A stretch of 64,000 nt of DNA from Acidobacteriota bacterium (GCA_020637335.1 JACJWC010000019.1:1-64000); one strand, 5' to 3'; counted from the stretch's first letter, positions 9,316 to 18,267 are shown. Translations and numbers: made by a program. Notes: generated by a model from the letters alone, not told the origin.

Positions 9316-11331
9316 ATGGCGAAGATTTATCGAAATGTGATGTGGATTTTGATTTTGATCCCTTCATGCAGAGCGCAAACAGAACTACCCAACTTGATCG
9401 ATAACCCTAAACCTGTGTACGGCACGCTCTCCCCAGAAGCAGCGCGCCAAGCACTTAGTGCCCTTGCATGGTTACGGGCTGGTGATGAGGAAAAATACGG
9501 GTTCCTCATCGCCAAAACGGAGCAGAAGGCCTTCTTTGTCGGGCCGCGTATCCTAAGTGAAAAGGGTAAACCTATAAAAGCAACCCTACACCCGCCTGGC
9601 GCCGCAACCATCCAAAAAGACCTTCGCCTTAGTTGGTCGTGTCCGGACGTGGGTTTCGCCATTTTTGAAACCAACTTGGTCGGACTTGGTGCCCTGAGTC
9701 CGCTAGAGCTTCGCCTGTCTTGGCGACCAAGCCCTGAAAAGGTCTGGGTGTTAGATATTAAGGAAACCGCCCAATTCCCAACCCCAAACTTAGCCGATCA
9801 GGGCATGAACGCGGATGTTCAATTGGACAAACTTACAGAACAACTCCAATGGATCGATTTGTACAACCTTCTAGACCCCGCTTCCGAGGGCGCGCCGGTT
9901 GTCGATGCTTTGGGCAAATTGGTCGGCATTTCTAACCCAGGCCAACCGGGAGGTCAACGCCGAGCCTGTATCCCGGCTGATTTTGTTCAGCGCGCCTTTA
10001 ATGGGGGTATCGTCCAAGCAGATTATTTGGGATTTTCAATTCTGTCCGGTGACACCAACCGCATCAAATTCAAGGTGCTTATTCTTTCTCCCAAAAAGGT
10101 GAAGGAAATCAATATGTCAGCCGGATATGGCCTTAAAACCACAGTTAAACCTAAAAATTCCGACCGAGATTACCTTTGGCAAGAAATTGCACTTGATGTC
10201 CCCAATCAAACCAGGCCAGAAATTTACATATCTTATAAAGGATTTGATTCTGAAGCGCATACTGTGGTTAGGGATTTTGATTTGAAATGGGATGCGGCAC
10301 GGGTTATCCAGGAGCAATCAGGTCAGATGATTATCGGCCCAACATCACGCGATACTCAGGACCCATCCACTAGCAAAATCACAGGCAAACCTACCCAAAC
10401 GTCTAAACCCTTTGCTTCAAGCGGAGCTGACTCCGGCCAAATCAATTTACCCTATCAAGCCTATTCTGTTTTCCCCTTAGATGGCGGTCGCAAACTCCTC
10501 CTAACGCTCGACCAATGGAAAGGTTTTCTGGTCATAGATTGCCAAAAACAAACATTGGAATCTCTTATGTTTTACGGTCAGGAAAATTTCCTGTTTGCCA
10601 ATGGTGGCAATATATTGATGGTGTATTTGTGCGACCAGCGGGCGCTGTTAAAATACGACCTCAATCATTTGTCGGGACCTCAAAGCGTAAATTTCCGTCT
10701 ACCCCAAAATGACCTAAAGGCGATGGGCATGGGCTGGGCCAATCCGGACAAACTCCTTTTAGTGTTCGGCAAATTGACCCAAAACTCGAATGAGCGATAC
10801 CCCATTAAACAGTTGGACTTGCCCACAGGTCGAATCCAAAGCTATTTATGTGATTTCGTCCGATTCGATTTCCAAAACCTGGTTTGGATGCCGGCACTCA
10901 ACCCCGAAGGCACAAAATTTGACCTGAACCAGGAAAAGATCGCCCTGGTGGGTTCGCAATTGATGATCAATCAAAAGGCCAAAGCCAAAGCCTATATTTA
11001 CAATTACTCCTTCAGTGGATACTCCGGGGGCCAAAACGTACTCATGGCACCCAATGGTCAAATACTTGAGACGTTTGAAGCGCCCCCTCGTACTGGAGAA
11101 AAAGCGGCTTTTGTTCCTGGATCATCCGGCAATAAATATTTACAGATCACCACACAAAATGAAGTCAGGGTTTTCGTGATGGACGGCCAGGAAATTGGGA
11201 AGCTACCCTTTAAAATCGGCCATTGTTTACGCCATAACTTGATGTATTTCGACGACATAGGAGGCTATATCTACTTTTTGGATCAGGAAGGCTTTTCCCT
11301 AAGAATAGAAAAGCTGCCAAAAGGCTCCTGA
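9316..11331 (+). CDS. Degenerate trypsin-like domain fused to beta-propeller-like domain
   Basis: A 671-residue protein. ATG 9316 (or GTG 9313) fits GGAG at 9305-9308, and a signal peptide follows (VMWILILIPSCRA). Residues about 40-235 have the layout of a trypsin-like serine protease (GFLI, a strand before the His loop, an Asp-loop strand, then GAPVVDALGKLVGI), but all three catalytic residues are missing. The His loop reads FVGPRIL (residues 74-80), the Asp position reads PDVGFAIF (110-117), and the nucleophile position is Glu191 in SEGAPVV. It is therefore a pseudo-protease, possibly a binding module. Residues about 375-671 are propeller-like and paralogous to the gene at the left edge and to 8133-9311. 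It is the last gene of the cluster. Function unknown. Confidence 0.85.
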   Translation: MAKIYRNVMWILILIPSCRAQTELPNLIDNPKPVYGTLSPEAARQALSALAWLRAGDEEKYGFLIAKTEQKAFFVGPRILSEKGKPIKATLHPPGAATIQKDLRLSWSCPDVGFAIFETNLVGLGALSPLELRLSWRPSPEKVWVLDIKETAQFPTPNLADQGMNADVQLDKLTEQLQWIDLYNLLDPASEGAPVVDALGKLVGISNPGQPGGQRRACIPADFVQRAFNGGIVQADYLGFSILSGDTNRIKFKVLILSPKKVKEINMSAGYGLKTTVKPKNSDRDYLWQEIALDVPNQTRPEIYISYKGFDSEAHTVVRDFDLKWDAARVIQEQSGQMIIGPTSRDTQDPSTSKITGKPTQTSKPFASSGADSGQINLPYQAYSVFPLDGGRKLLLTLDQWKGFLVIDCQKQTLESLMFYGQENFLFANGGNILMVYLCDQRALLKYDLNHLSGPQSVNFRLPQNDLKAMGMGWANPDKLLLVFGKLTQNSNERYPIKQLDLPTGRIQSYLCDFVRFDFQNLVWMPALNPEGTKFDLNQEKIALVGSQLMINQKAKAKAYIYNYSFSGYSGGQNVLMAPNGQILETFEAPPRTGEKAAFVPGSSGNKYLQITTQNEVRVFVMDGQEIGKLPFKIGHCLRHNLMYFDDIGGYIYFLDQEGFSLRIEKLPKGS

Positions 11332-11493
11332 CCCATTTCTTGGTGAAATCCCAGGATGATTAACTGAGCAATTTCTTGACCGGCTAAATGAAAACCTTTT
11401 GTGTAACTGACGGCAGGATTCGAAATCGACACCTTCCTCGGGCTCGAAAACGAAGGGGAGACAATAACGTTAAACAACTGAATCGGAAACAGA
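11332..11493. other. Intergenic gap between convergent genes
   Basis: This stretch of 162 bases separates the end of the secreted-protein cluster from the end of the ATP-grasp pair. I see no credible coding frame and no hairpin followed by a T-tract, so the transcription stops of both units are not visible. Confidence 0.5.
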
Positions 11494-12717
11494 TTAGCTT
11501 TCCATTTCGACTCGGACGGTGCTGATGAGTTGTTTTAAGGCGGCCTTGACGACTTCGGTGTCCGGGTGGCGCATGATGACGTAGCCATCGCCTTCATAGG
11601 TGCCACTCGCTTTCTGGCCAGCTTGCGGAAGTTTGGCTTCAATCACCAATTTTCCGACTTCGCGTTGGGCTTGATCCAAACCATGCACGGCCTTGATGCG
11701 TCCGCTGCCTTGGCCGCGCAGGTAGGCTGCGCCGACAGAATACTTGCGGCGCGGAACATCAAACTGCTCGTAAACCATGACTTTGGCCCAGGCCTTGTAC
11801 AAATCAATGTCATGCGCAAACGAATGCAGGGTCGTAATTTGGGCACCCGGCGGTCGCGCCCCCACCTCGGAGATGGCAACCGATCCATCGGAACGACGGA
11901 ACCATTCCATGTGCGACAAACCGGTGCCCATACCCAACGCTTTCAACGCGTGCTGAGCAGCCCGGCGAATCGGGTCATATTCCGAACCCGAAATGTCGCG
12001 CGGCAACAAAATACACCACTGGATCCACGGGTTCTCTAAAACCTCCAGCGGAGTGGGGTAATAACGGGTGATGGAATGCCAAACCATCTGTCCGCGAATA
12101 CAAATACTGTCAAAGCTGTGTTCCTGGCCTTGGATAAACTCTTCAGCCAACGCAGGTCGCATGGCTGAAGGCGGAAATTGACGCAGATAATCGTGGACTT
12201 GCTGATCGTTGCGCAGTTGCATGGTGTTGCGCGCACCTGCACCTGCTGGCGGCTTCACGATAATCGGATAACCAACCTGGCGGATGAAATGCCACAACTC
12301 CGCTTCGTGAGCGGCCAACTGGTGTTTGGCGCACGGTACGGCATTGGCGCGCAAGACATCTTTCATCACATTTTTATCGCGAAATTGGGTCACAACCTGG
12401 GTCGACATGCCCTCAACCCCAAGCGCCTCGCGCACTTGGGCCAGCGGAACTTGTAAATCTTCCAACGCGCCAAACAATCGATGACACGGTCCGTGCTTGT
12501 GGATCAGCGCGCGGGCGACATTCAGGTATTCCTGGGGTTCCATTCCGTTTTTGACTGCGCCGTAACCACTGAGCTTGCGGCGAATCCCGGCAGGTAACAT
12601 TTCGGGCGGATCTTTGCTGATCAGGGAAACATGGGTCGCCGGTAGACTGGCCACCGCGTCGATGAAGCGAACGGTAGCCGGCAAAAAGTAGGGGGCGCAA
12701 AAGATAACGTGCTTCAT
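11494..12717 (-). CDS. ATP-grasp ligase, second of a pair
   Basis: A 407-residue ATP-grasp enzyme, expected to join a carboxylate (as acyl phosphate) to an amine or similar nucleophile. The N-terminal pre-ATP-grasp domain (1-100) is followed by the ATP-grasp fold: GYPIIVKPPAGAGARNT is the lysine and glycine-rich loop that covers ATP, and EVGARPPGAQI near residue 285 carries the metal-binding Glu and Arg. The usual Asn of ExNxR is Gly. RBS GGAG lies just upstream of the ATG. It starts 9 bases after the stop of a paralogous ATP-grasp gene, so the two are one transcript. Substrates cannot be read from the sequence; L-amino-acid or peptide ligase activity is possible. Confidence 0.85.
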   Translation of the reverse strand: MKHVIFCAPYFLPATVRFIDAVASLPATHVSLISKDPPEMLPAGIRRKLSGYGAVKNGMEPQEYLNVARALIHKHGPCHRLFGALEDLQVPLAQVREALGVEGMSTQVVTQFRDKNVMKDVLRANAVPCAKHQLAAHEAELWHFIRQVGYPIIVKPPAGAGARNTMQLRNDQQVHDYLRQFPPSAMRPALAEEFIQGQEHSFDSICIRGQMVWHSITRYYPTPLEVLENPWIQWCILLPRDISGSEYDPIRRAAQHALKALGMGTGLSHMEWFRRSDGSVAISEVGARPPGAQITTLHSFAHDIDLYKAWAKVMVYEQFDVPRRKYSVGAAYLRGQGSGRIKAVHGLDQAQREVGKLVIEAKLPQAGQKASGTYEGDGYVIMRHPDTEVVKAALKQLISTVRVEMES

Positions 12718-12726
12718 GTGAAACTC

Positions 12727-13944
12727 CTATCCGGCATATAGATTCAATTTTTCACCGATCGCATCGGCAATGGCACAGGTTTTATTGAGTTCAGGGTGGC
12801 GCAACATAATAAAGCCATCCGAGACCAACGTTTGCTTCCAATCGCGGCGCCTTGAACCAATCGGCAACAGGTTCTCCCAAACAAATGTAGACCCATAGCG
12901 GTGTTTCAAGCTGGCATAACCGGTCATTTTATGGATGGTGCCCTGACCGTGTGCGCGTTTATACACCGTTGCCACATTGAATTTGCGCTGGATATTTTGG
13001 GAGAAGCGTTTGAAACACACCGCCTCCGCCCACCCGCGAAACACATCGATATCACAAGCAAAATTCATTTGATCGACCTGGCGGGCACCGGGGGGACGAG
13101 CACCAATCTCGCCAAAAACCACCTCGCCATCGGCCTTGCGGTACCACTCCATATGAGTAAATCCGCTTTCAAATTGGAGCGCTTTGATCACGTTAAAGCC
13201 CAAACGGACGCCTTCGCGCAGGTCGGGTTGGTCGACATGGCGCAGGGCAATCACCTGCGGGCTAACCCACTCATTGGAACGCGCGATTAAGGGACGCGGC
13301 CGGTACCAGGCCACGTTGTAGTAGGCAATTTGGCCGTTGATGGTGACCGTATCAAAAGTGAATTCATCGCCATCAACAAATTCCTCAACGGAGACCTGAG
13401 GCACGTGCCGCAGACGCGGCAATACGGACCGCAATTCATCGGCATTGTTGACCCGATAGGTATCCGCGCTACCGGCACCGGCAATCGGCTTCAAAATAAT
13501 GGGAAAACCAATGTCCTCGGCAAATTCCCAGCATTGGGTAATCGTTTTGGCCAGGCGGTGACGGGGCGTGCGCAAGCCTGCAGAATCCAGAACCTGTTTC
13601 ATCATCTCCTTATTGCGAAAGGGCAAAGTCCGGGCCACGTTCATGCCGGGTGTACCCAGCATTTCGCGAATACGCGCGGCCAGGACCATGCCGGGCTCCC
13701 ACACACATTCGACCCGATCGAACTGTTGCCGACCGACCCATTTGCGCACTTCGGCCAAGACGGCGTCCTCATCCCACAAGGATCGGACTTGCAGATAGGC
13801 GGTCAGTGCTTTACGCGCTTTATCGGGCAACATGGCCTGAGGTTGATCCCCAACGCCATAAACTTGAATGCCCATTTCGGCGGCGCCGTAGGCAAAGTCG
13901 GGATTTTCGGAGGGATAGCCAGGAGACAAAAAGAGTAGTTTCAT
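12727..13944 (-). CDS. ATP-grasp ligase, first of a pair
   Basis: A 405-residue ATP-grasp protein with the same architecture as its downstream neighbour. It has an N-terminal domain starting MKLLFLSPGYPSENPDFAYG, the ATP loop GFPIILKPIAGAGSADT, and a metal and phosphate motif EIGARPPGARQ that again has Gly for the usual Asn. Shared segments (HMEWYRKADG/HMEWFRRSDG) show the pair arose by duplication. The start has a good ribosome-binding site (GAGGTGG, 6 bases away). Two adjacent ATP-grasp ligases with no other pathway gene beside them could act in sequence on one scaffold or form a heteromer. Product unknown. Confidence 0.85.
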   Translation of the reverse strand: MKLLFLSPGYPSENPDFAYGAAEMGIQVYGVGDQPQAMLPDKARKALTAYLQVRSLWDEDAVLAEVRKWVGRQQFDRVECVWEPGMVLAARIREMLGTPGMNVARTLPFRNKEMMKQVLDSAGLRTPRHRLAKTITQCWEFAEDIGFPIILKPIAGAGSADTYRVNNADELRSVLPRLRHVPQVSVEEFVDGDEFTFDTVTINGQIAYYNVAWYRPRPLIARSNEWVSPQVIALRHVDQPDLREGVRLGFNVIKALQFESGFTHMEWYRKADGEVVFGEIGARPPGARQVDQMNFACDIDVFRGWAEAVCFKRFSQNIQRKFNVATVYKRAHGQGTIHKMTGYASLKHRYGSTFVWENLLPIGSRRRDWKQTLVSDGFIMLRHPELNKTCAIADAIGEKLNLYAG

Positions 13945-14332
13945 TGCACCACCTCAGCCGGAATCAGGTTTTAAATAGAAGCACTTAGCCTTATTGTAGA
14001 CCGGAACCTTGGCAGAAGGGCATGTCAATCTGGGTGGGTTTCAAAAAGTCTGCGGGATTGAATGGGTCGTGGACATGGACGCCCCAAAATTCCCCCAGAG
14101 ATGTCGCCGGATTTCCGGCCAAAACTTTCACTCCGCAGCTTGCGGGAATGGACCGAAACCACACCCCTAACCGGGGATAGGAGACCCGTTTGGGACCAAT
14201 TTTGTAAATTTGCCCCAATGACATGGCCTAAGCTTGTGGCTAAGATGTGAACACAAGGGGTATATTTTGATTTTTTTCCTTAAATCCGCATATTTTCGTA
14301 TTTGGCGGTTTTTAAAAGTAAAAGACCCTGTA
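13945..14332. other. Non-coding stretch upstream of ATP-grasp pair
   Basis: About 390 bases without a convincing gene. A 77-codon frame on the minus strand (13991-14224) has no ribosome-binding site and no recognisable motif; I regard it as chance. The half nearest 14250 is clearly more AT-rich than the flanks, and this continues into the next orphan gene. The promoter of the ATP-grasp pair should lie here, but no confident -35/-10 pair stands out. Confidence 0.5.
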
Positions 14333-14809
14333 ATGCAGGCCATTTGCACACAACTCAGTAATTCCCAAGATTGGAAAGAAGTAAAGCCAAAAAGGAATAG
14401 TAACGTATTCAAGATAGAGTGGAAGCCAGCTTATGCCGCAATCGCTTTGGGTGGTCCAATTCCCTTGTGTTTCTTTCATTTTGATTATGCTGACTATTCA
14501 TCAGCCCACGACCTGGTTGAGAAAAATGAATTTGAAACCATGAAACAGAAAATTGAAGCAATTGAAAGTAATGACCGAGCACAGGCGGAGGTATTGTCGG
14601 TTGAGAAGGGGTGGTTGGGCCAATTAGAATGCGCCATGATAGAGATACATTACACTCGCTCAGACGGATGGGAGTGCCTAGTTGACTATCGGGTGATTCT
14701 AGGTGCGAATGGTTGGATCAAAATTTCCGGCGCATGCACGTTCTCTGACCATTATGCAAGACGGGAGCTGTTGAAACAGTTGGCAAAGGTTCATCTGAAA
14801 TCCAGCTAA
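14333..14809 (+). CDS. Orphan hypothetical protein
   Basis: A predicted 158-residue soluble protein if ATG 14333 is the start; an in-frame TTG at 14234 would add 33 residues but gives an odd cationic N-terminus. No clear ribosome-binding site precedes either start. The sequence (LECAMIEIHYTRSDGWECLVDYRVILG) suggests alternating strands with a helical middle (EFETMKQKIEAIES), but I do not recognise a family. Its base composition is AT-richer than the neighbours, compatible with recent acquisition. Neighbours give no functional clue. Confidence 0.5.
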   Translation: MQAICTQLSNSQDWKEVKPKRNSNVFKIEWKPAYAAIALGGPIPLCFFHFDYADYSSAHDLVEKNEFETMKQKIEAIESNDRAQAEVLSVEKGWLGQLECAMIEIHYTRSDGWECLVDYRVILGANGWIKISGACTFSDHYARRELLKQLAKVHLKSS

Positions 14810-14970
14810 AACCTGGTAGCACTGGCAAACGGTTTTGGATCAAAAAAACACGCCCATGTTGCCTCAACCAAGGGAAAAATGGAGTCCCCTTTAGTTGTAT
14901 TAACCAGATTCCTTTTTGCGCCAAGCTCCTAATGCTCGTTATAATGGCCGCTTTGGAAAGGGGTGCCACC

Positions 14971-15858
14971 ATGTTGTTCGCACTTTGTTTATTGCTTCAA
15001 GCGTCACCAAATTTGGTCAAAATTAATGGAACAGAACTCTTGGTTAAGTCAATTGGATCCGGAGAACCCATTATTTTGCTGCACGGTGGACCCGGTCTCA
15101 GCCACGATTACTTTCTGCCGGCCTTTGAAACCTTGGCCAAAACGCACCAAGTCATTTTTTTTGACCAACGTTTGAGCGGGGCGTCCAGCGTTGATGTTGA
15201 AGCCGATCAAATCACCATGGACGCATTTGTCGCCGACATCAATGGGATTGCCGACCATTTCAAACTGGAAAAATTTCATTTACTGGGCCATTCATACGGC
15301 GGTTTAATCGCCATGTTCTACGCCAAAGCGCACCCGGAACGCCTGAAATCTCTTATGTTGGTTGATTCGGTCATGGGCGATGATCACTACGCCGCCACTT
15401 TTACCCAGGCTTTTTCAGCGCGAGTCAAACCCGAATTCACCGAAGCCATGCAGAAAATTAAGGACACGGAATTATTTCGCTCGCGGGACCCCGAAACGAT
15501 GCGTTCCTATTTTCAAATCGCTTTTAAGGCCGCCCTGCACAATCCTGAGGACAGCGACAAACTCAACCTGAAATTTGCCGACGACTACGGCATCAAAAGC
15601 GCCAAACTCTCTGGTCTGGTGCGCAATTTAGGCCACTATCATTTGGATGGTGACATGCAAAAATTAGAGGTGCCGGTGTGGGTCGTCTATGGCGCATCGG
15701 ACCCCATGCCAGAAGAAGGTCGAAAAATGTTGGCCGCCTATTTTCCCAAAGGCATTTACGATGAAATCCCGGATGCGGGCCACTTCCCCTTTGTTGAACA
15801 ACCAGAAGTCTTTTTCCAGAAATTTCAGGGCTTTCTGAAAACGCTCCAAACCCCATAA
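14971..15858 (+). CDS. Alpha/beta hydrolase, proline iminopeptidase-like, probably exported
   Basis: A 295-residue alpha/beta hydrolase. ATG 14971 is preceded by AAAGGGG at 14957-14963. The N-terminus (MLFALCLLLQASPN) reads as a short signal peptide or anchor. The motif LLHGGPGLSHDY provides the oxyanion hole in the form typical of proline iminopeptidases (HGGPG). GHSYGG holds the nucleophile Ser, GASDPMPE near residue 245 the acidic residue region, and DAGHFPF the catalytic His. A peptidase or esterase acting outside the cytoplasm is likely; substrate unknown. The following DUF1835 gene begins 20 bases later and may share the transcript. Confidence 0.85.
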   Translation: MLFALCLLLQASPNLVKINGTELLVKSIGSGEPIILLHGGPGLSHDYFLPAFETLAKTHQVIFFDQRLSGASSVDVEADQITMDAFVADINGIADHFKLEKFHLLGHSYGGLIAMFYAKAHPERLKSLMLVDSVMGDDHYAATFTQAFSARVKPEFTEAMQKIKDTELFRSRDPETMRSYFQIAFKAALHNPEDSDKLNLKFADDYGIKSAKLSGLVRNLGHYHLDGDMQKLEVPVWVVYGASDPMPEEGRKMLAAYFPKGIYDEIPDAGHFPFVEQPEVFFQKFQGFLKTLQTP

Positions 15859-15878
15859 GCGGCAGCCAGGACCAACAG

Positions 15879-16832
15879 ATGGAAATCCTGCACATTACCA
15901 ATGGCGATGCCGTAGGCCAAACCCTGCAGAGTGCGGGGTTTACGCCCCTGTTGATATGGCGCGATGTTCTACATGAGGGCCCCATCCCAGCAGGAGCCGA
16001 TGAAGCAGAGTTGGATCAGGCGCGCGCACATTTTTTGGCCAGTCGCGGCTGGACGCAGTTGGCGGATGTACAAAAGGATTTCGCCTATCGTCGGCAAACC
16101 CTGGATGGGCTTAACCCCGAAACCCAGGTCGTTTTGTGGTTTGAACACGATTTGTACGACCAACTCCAGATCTGGCAGATTGTCCATGACCTGGCGGGCC
16201 GACAAAAACTCGACAAAACCGAATTGATTTGCATCGGATCGCATCCTGAAATCCAACCGTTCTTCGGCTTAGGTCAATTAAATGCCAAACAATTAAGCGC
16301 GCTTTATCCCCAGCGTGTCCCCCTGGCCGCCGAATGGATATCCACTTGGACCCAGGCTTGGGCTGCCTTCCAGAACAATCCGTTGGATCTCAATACACTA
16401 ACGGATCCGGATTGTCCCTTTTATGCCGAGAACCGCTTGCGTCTCATGCAGGAGTTTCCCGATTTGGAATCCGGAATCAATCTGACCGAACGCCTAATCC
16501 TGACCGCTGTTTCCCAAGAAGTGACCCGCCTGGGCGATGTCTTTCGTTGGGTGCATCGCAAAGAGGCCGCACCGTTCATGGGCGATCTTTCATTTTTTGC
16601 CAGTGTCGAAGGCCTGATCGAACCCGAACCGAGCCTCTTGACAGGGATCGGGGCCGAAATCAATGACCCGGCCTGTCAGCTCTTGCTGACCGAGTTAGGC
16701 CGCGCCGTGTTGATGGGTCAGGCCCATGCCGAAGAACATCGACGCCTGGATCGCTGGTTGGGTGGGGCTCACTTAACCAACCGCAAGGGCATCCGCTTCG
16801 ACCGAAAAAATGAGGCGCTGGTGTTGATCTAA
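15879..16832 (+). CDS. DUF1835 domain protein
   Basis: A 317-residue protein. The N-terminal 130 residues carry the DUF1835 signature: HITNGDAVGQTL at the start, then LIWRDVLHEGPIP and a conserved VLWFEHDLYDQLQ. The C-terminal part (about 200-317) has the associated conserved end, LTELGRAVLMGQAHAEEHRRLDRWLGGAHL. The biochemical role of this family is not established. The gene is convergent with, and overlaps by 4 bases, the gene at 16829-17236. Confidence 0.85.
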   Translation: MEILHITNGDAVGQTLQSAGFTPLLIWRDVLHEGPIPAGADEAELDQARAHFLASRGWTQLADVQKDFAYRRQTLDGLNPETQVVLWFEHDLYDQLQIWQIVHDLAGRQKLDKTELICIGSHPEIQPFFGLGQLNAKQLSALYPQRVPLAAEWISTWTQAWAAFQNNPLDLNTLTDPDCPFYAENRLRLMQEFPDLESGINLTERLILTAVSQEVTRLGDVFRWVHRKEAAPFMGDLSFFASVEGLIEPEPSLLTGIGAEINDPACQLLLTELGRAVLMGQAHAEEHRRLDRWLGGAHLTNRKGIRFDRKNEALVLI

Positions 16833-17236
16833 TCGCAGATTTTGGCATAAACCCAGACCGCCACGGGATCTGGACGCCAACACCAAGTGAGCCAGCGTCG
16901 ATACACGCCAAAGTTTGGCGGTTGAATATCTTCATAGCAATCTAGTTCGACGATATTCCGATTCGTCAAAGCGCCGCGTAAAAGAAATCCGGGTACTTTG
17001 GACTCGAGCGGTTCTTCAGGTGCCAGGCCGACTGCATCAAAGTGCTTTACATCGCGATGCCAAGAATAGCTTGCTTCGCTCACAACATTTTTGGGATTCA
17101 TTTGCAGGAGTGGATATCCGGCCCATTGCTCAACTTGCCCAAAAATCCAAGCCGGCTCTGTCCTTTGGTCGGCACCAAAAAATGCGTCAAATTGGCTATG
17201 GCCGGGTTGCAAAGTACCGTAAACAAAAAGATTCAC
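16829..17236 (-). CDS. Gamma-glutamylcyclotransferase-fold (AIG2-like) protein
   Basis: A 135-residue protein with the AIG2/GGCT start MNLFVYGTLQPG, in which the YGTL turn binds the substrate alpha-amino group. Later features are VPGFLLRG and ELDCYED, the region where the catalytic Glu sits in the family. Members cyclise gamma-glutamyl groups or act on related amides. The GTG start overlaps the stop of the PfkB-type kinase gene (GTGA), so the two are co-translated; the reason for pairing with a sugar kinase is not evident. Confidence 0.8.
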   Translation of the reverse strand: MNLFVYGTLQPGHSQFDAFFGADQRTEPAWIFGQVEQWAGYPLLQMNPKNVVSEASYSWHRDVKHFDAVGLAPEEPLESKVPGFLLRGALTNRNIVELDCYEDIQPPNFGVYRRWLTWCWRPDPVAVWVYAKICD

Positions 17237-18168
17237 AGCGTTTTCACCTTAATTTTTGGCAACAGGTCCAAAACGTCCTGGCGACGGCATAATTGGGTTC
17301 CCGTCGTCATCGCCGTTGCCGTACCACAAGCCGCGCCCCAGCGCGCCGCTTCTTCCAAGGTCGACCCGTTACTCAACTGGAAGAGCATGCCCGCAATCAC
17401 CGAATCGCCCGAGCCAATCGTGCTGCGCACCTCTACCTTGGGCACAACAATGTGCAACCCTAAGCGGCCTTGAGTCACCAATAAACCGCGTTGACCGATA
17501 CTGAGCACCACAACTTCAACGCCAGCTTGGTTTAACTTCTGGCAATAGTCTGCTAGCTCGCTCAAAGCCGCATTCTTCAGGTCCACCTCAAAATATCGGC
17601 CGAGTTCATGCAGATTGGGCTTGACCAGAAAGGGCTCTGCCTTCAGGCCTTCGCGAAATGCTTCGCCATCGGCATCCAAAACAATTCGAGCACCTTGCGC
17701 CTTAAGCCACAAGCTCAACTGTTTATAAATACTAGGCGTAATGCCCTGTGGAATGCTGCCATTCATGGAAACAAAGCTGGGTTTAGGCACTAAATCGCGA
17801 ATTTTTTTGCAGAAGATGCCCAGTTCGACCGCCTTGATATGCGGTCCTTTGGCGTTTAACGAGGTCTGTTTTCCCGTTTTGCGGTTGAGAATGTGAATAT
17901 TGGTGCGCGTATCTTCACCAATCTGAACAAAATCGCAATTAACCCCGCGATTGACCAGCATGCCCTCCAACTCTAAACCGGCATAACCACCCACAAACCC
18001 CAAAGCAATCGAGTTCCCGCCCAGTTCGGTAATGACGACAGAAACATCAACGCCTTTACCCGCCGCATAACGCGATTCAGCTTGGATACGATTGGCATCG
18101 TCGAATTTCAGCTCCTCAACCTCCAGATGCCGATCCAGGCATGGATTCAGGGTAATCGTGTAAATCAT
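17233..18168 (-). CDS. PfkB-family sugar-phosphate kinase (1-phosphofructokinase-like)
   Basis: A 311-residue PfkB/ribokinase-fold kinase. The start MIYTITLNPCLDRHLEV and the substrate loop YAAGKGVDVSVVITELGG are characteristic of the FruK/LacC/Pfk-2 branch, which phosphorylates fructose-1-phosphate, tagatose-6-phosphate or fructose-6-phosphate. The C-terminal motif STIGSGDSVIAGM holds the catalytic Asp (usually GAGDS). RBS GGAG precedes the ATG. There is no PTS gene nearby, so a role in fructose-6-phosphate or tagatose phosphorylation is as likely as fructose uptake. It heads an operon with the AIG2-like gene. Confidence 0.9.
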   Translation of the reverse strand: MIYTITLNPCLDRHLEVEELKFDDANRIQAESRYAAGKGVDVSVVITELGGNSIALGFVGGYAGLELEGMLVNRGVNCDFVQIGEDTRTNIHILNRKTGKQTSLNAKGPHIKAVELGIFCKKIRDLVPKPSFVSMNGSIPQGITPSIYKQLSLWLKAQGARIVLDADGEAFREGLKAEPFLVKPNLHELGRYFEVDLKNAALSELADYCQKLNQAGVEVVVLSIGQRGLLVTQGRLGLHIVVPKVEVRSTIGSGDSVIAGMLFQLSNGSTLEEAARWGAACGTATAMTTGTQLCRRQDVLDLLPKIKVKTL

Positions 18169-18267
18169 GGACGGAACTCCTTAACAAACCAGACCATTAG
18201 ATATACCACCATAGCAAGACTTGAGAGCCGGCGCAGAAACAAAAAAATAGAGCGTCCAAAACCTATT

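Noticed and set aside
11566..12039. A long plus-strand frame (157 codons) opposite the ATP-grasp gene
   Set aside because: It is antisense to a clearly conserved enzyme and reads as low-quality protein; a shadow frame.
13991..14224. A 77-codon minus-strand frame upstream of the ATP-grasp pair
   Set aside because: No ribosome-binding site, no motif and an unnatural composition; probably chance.
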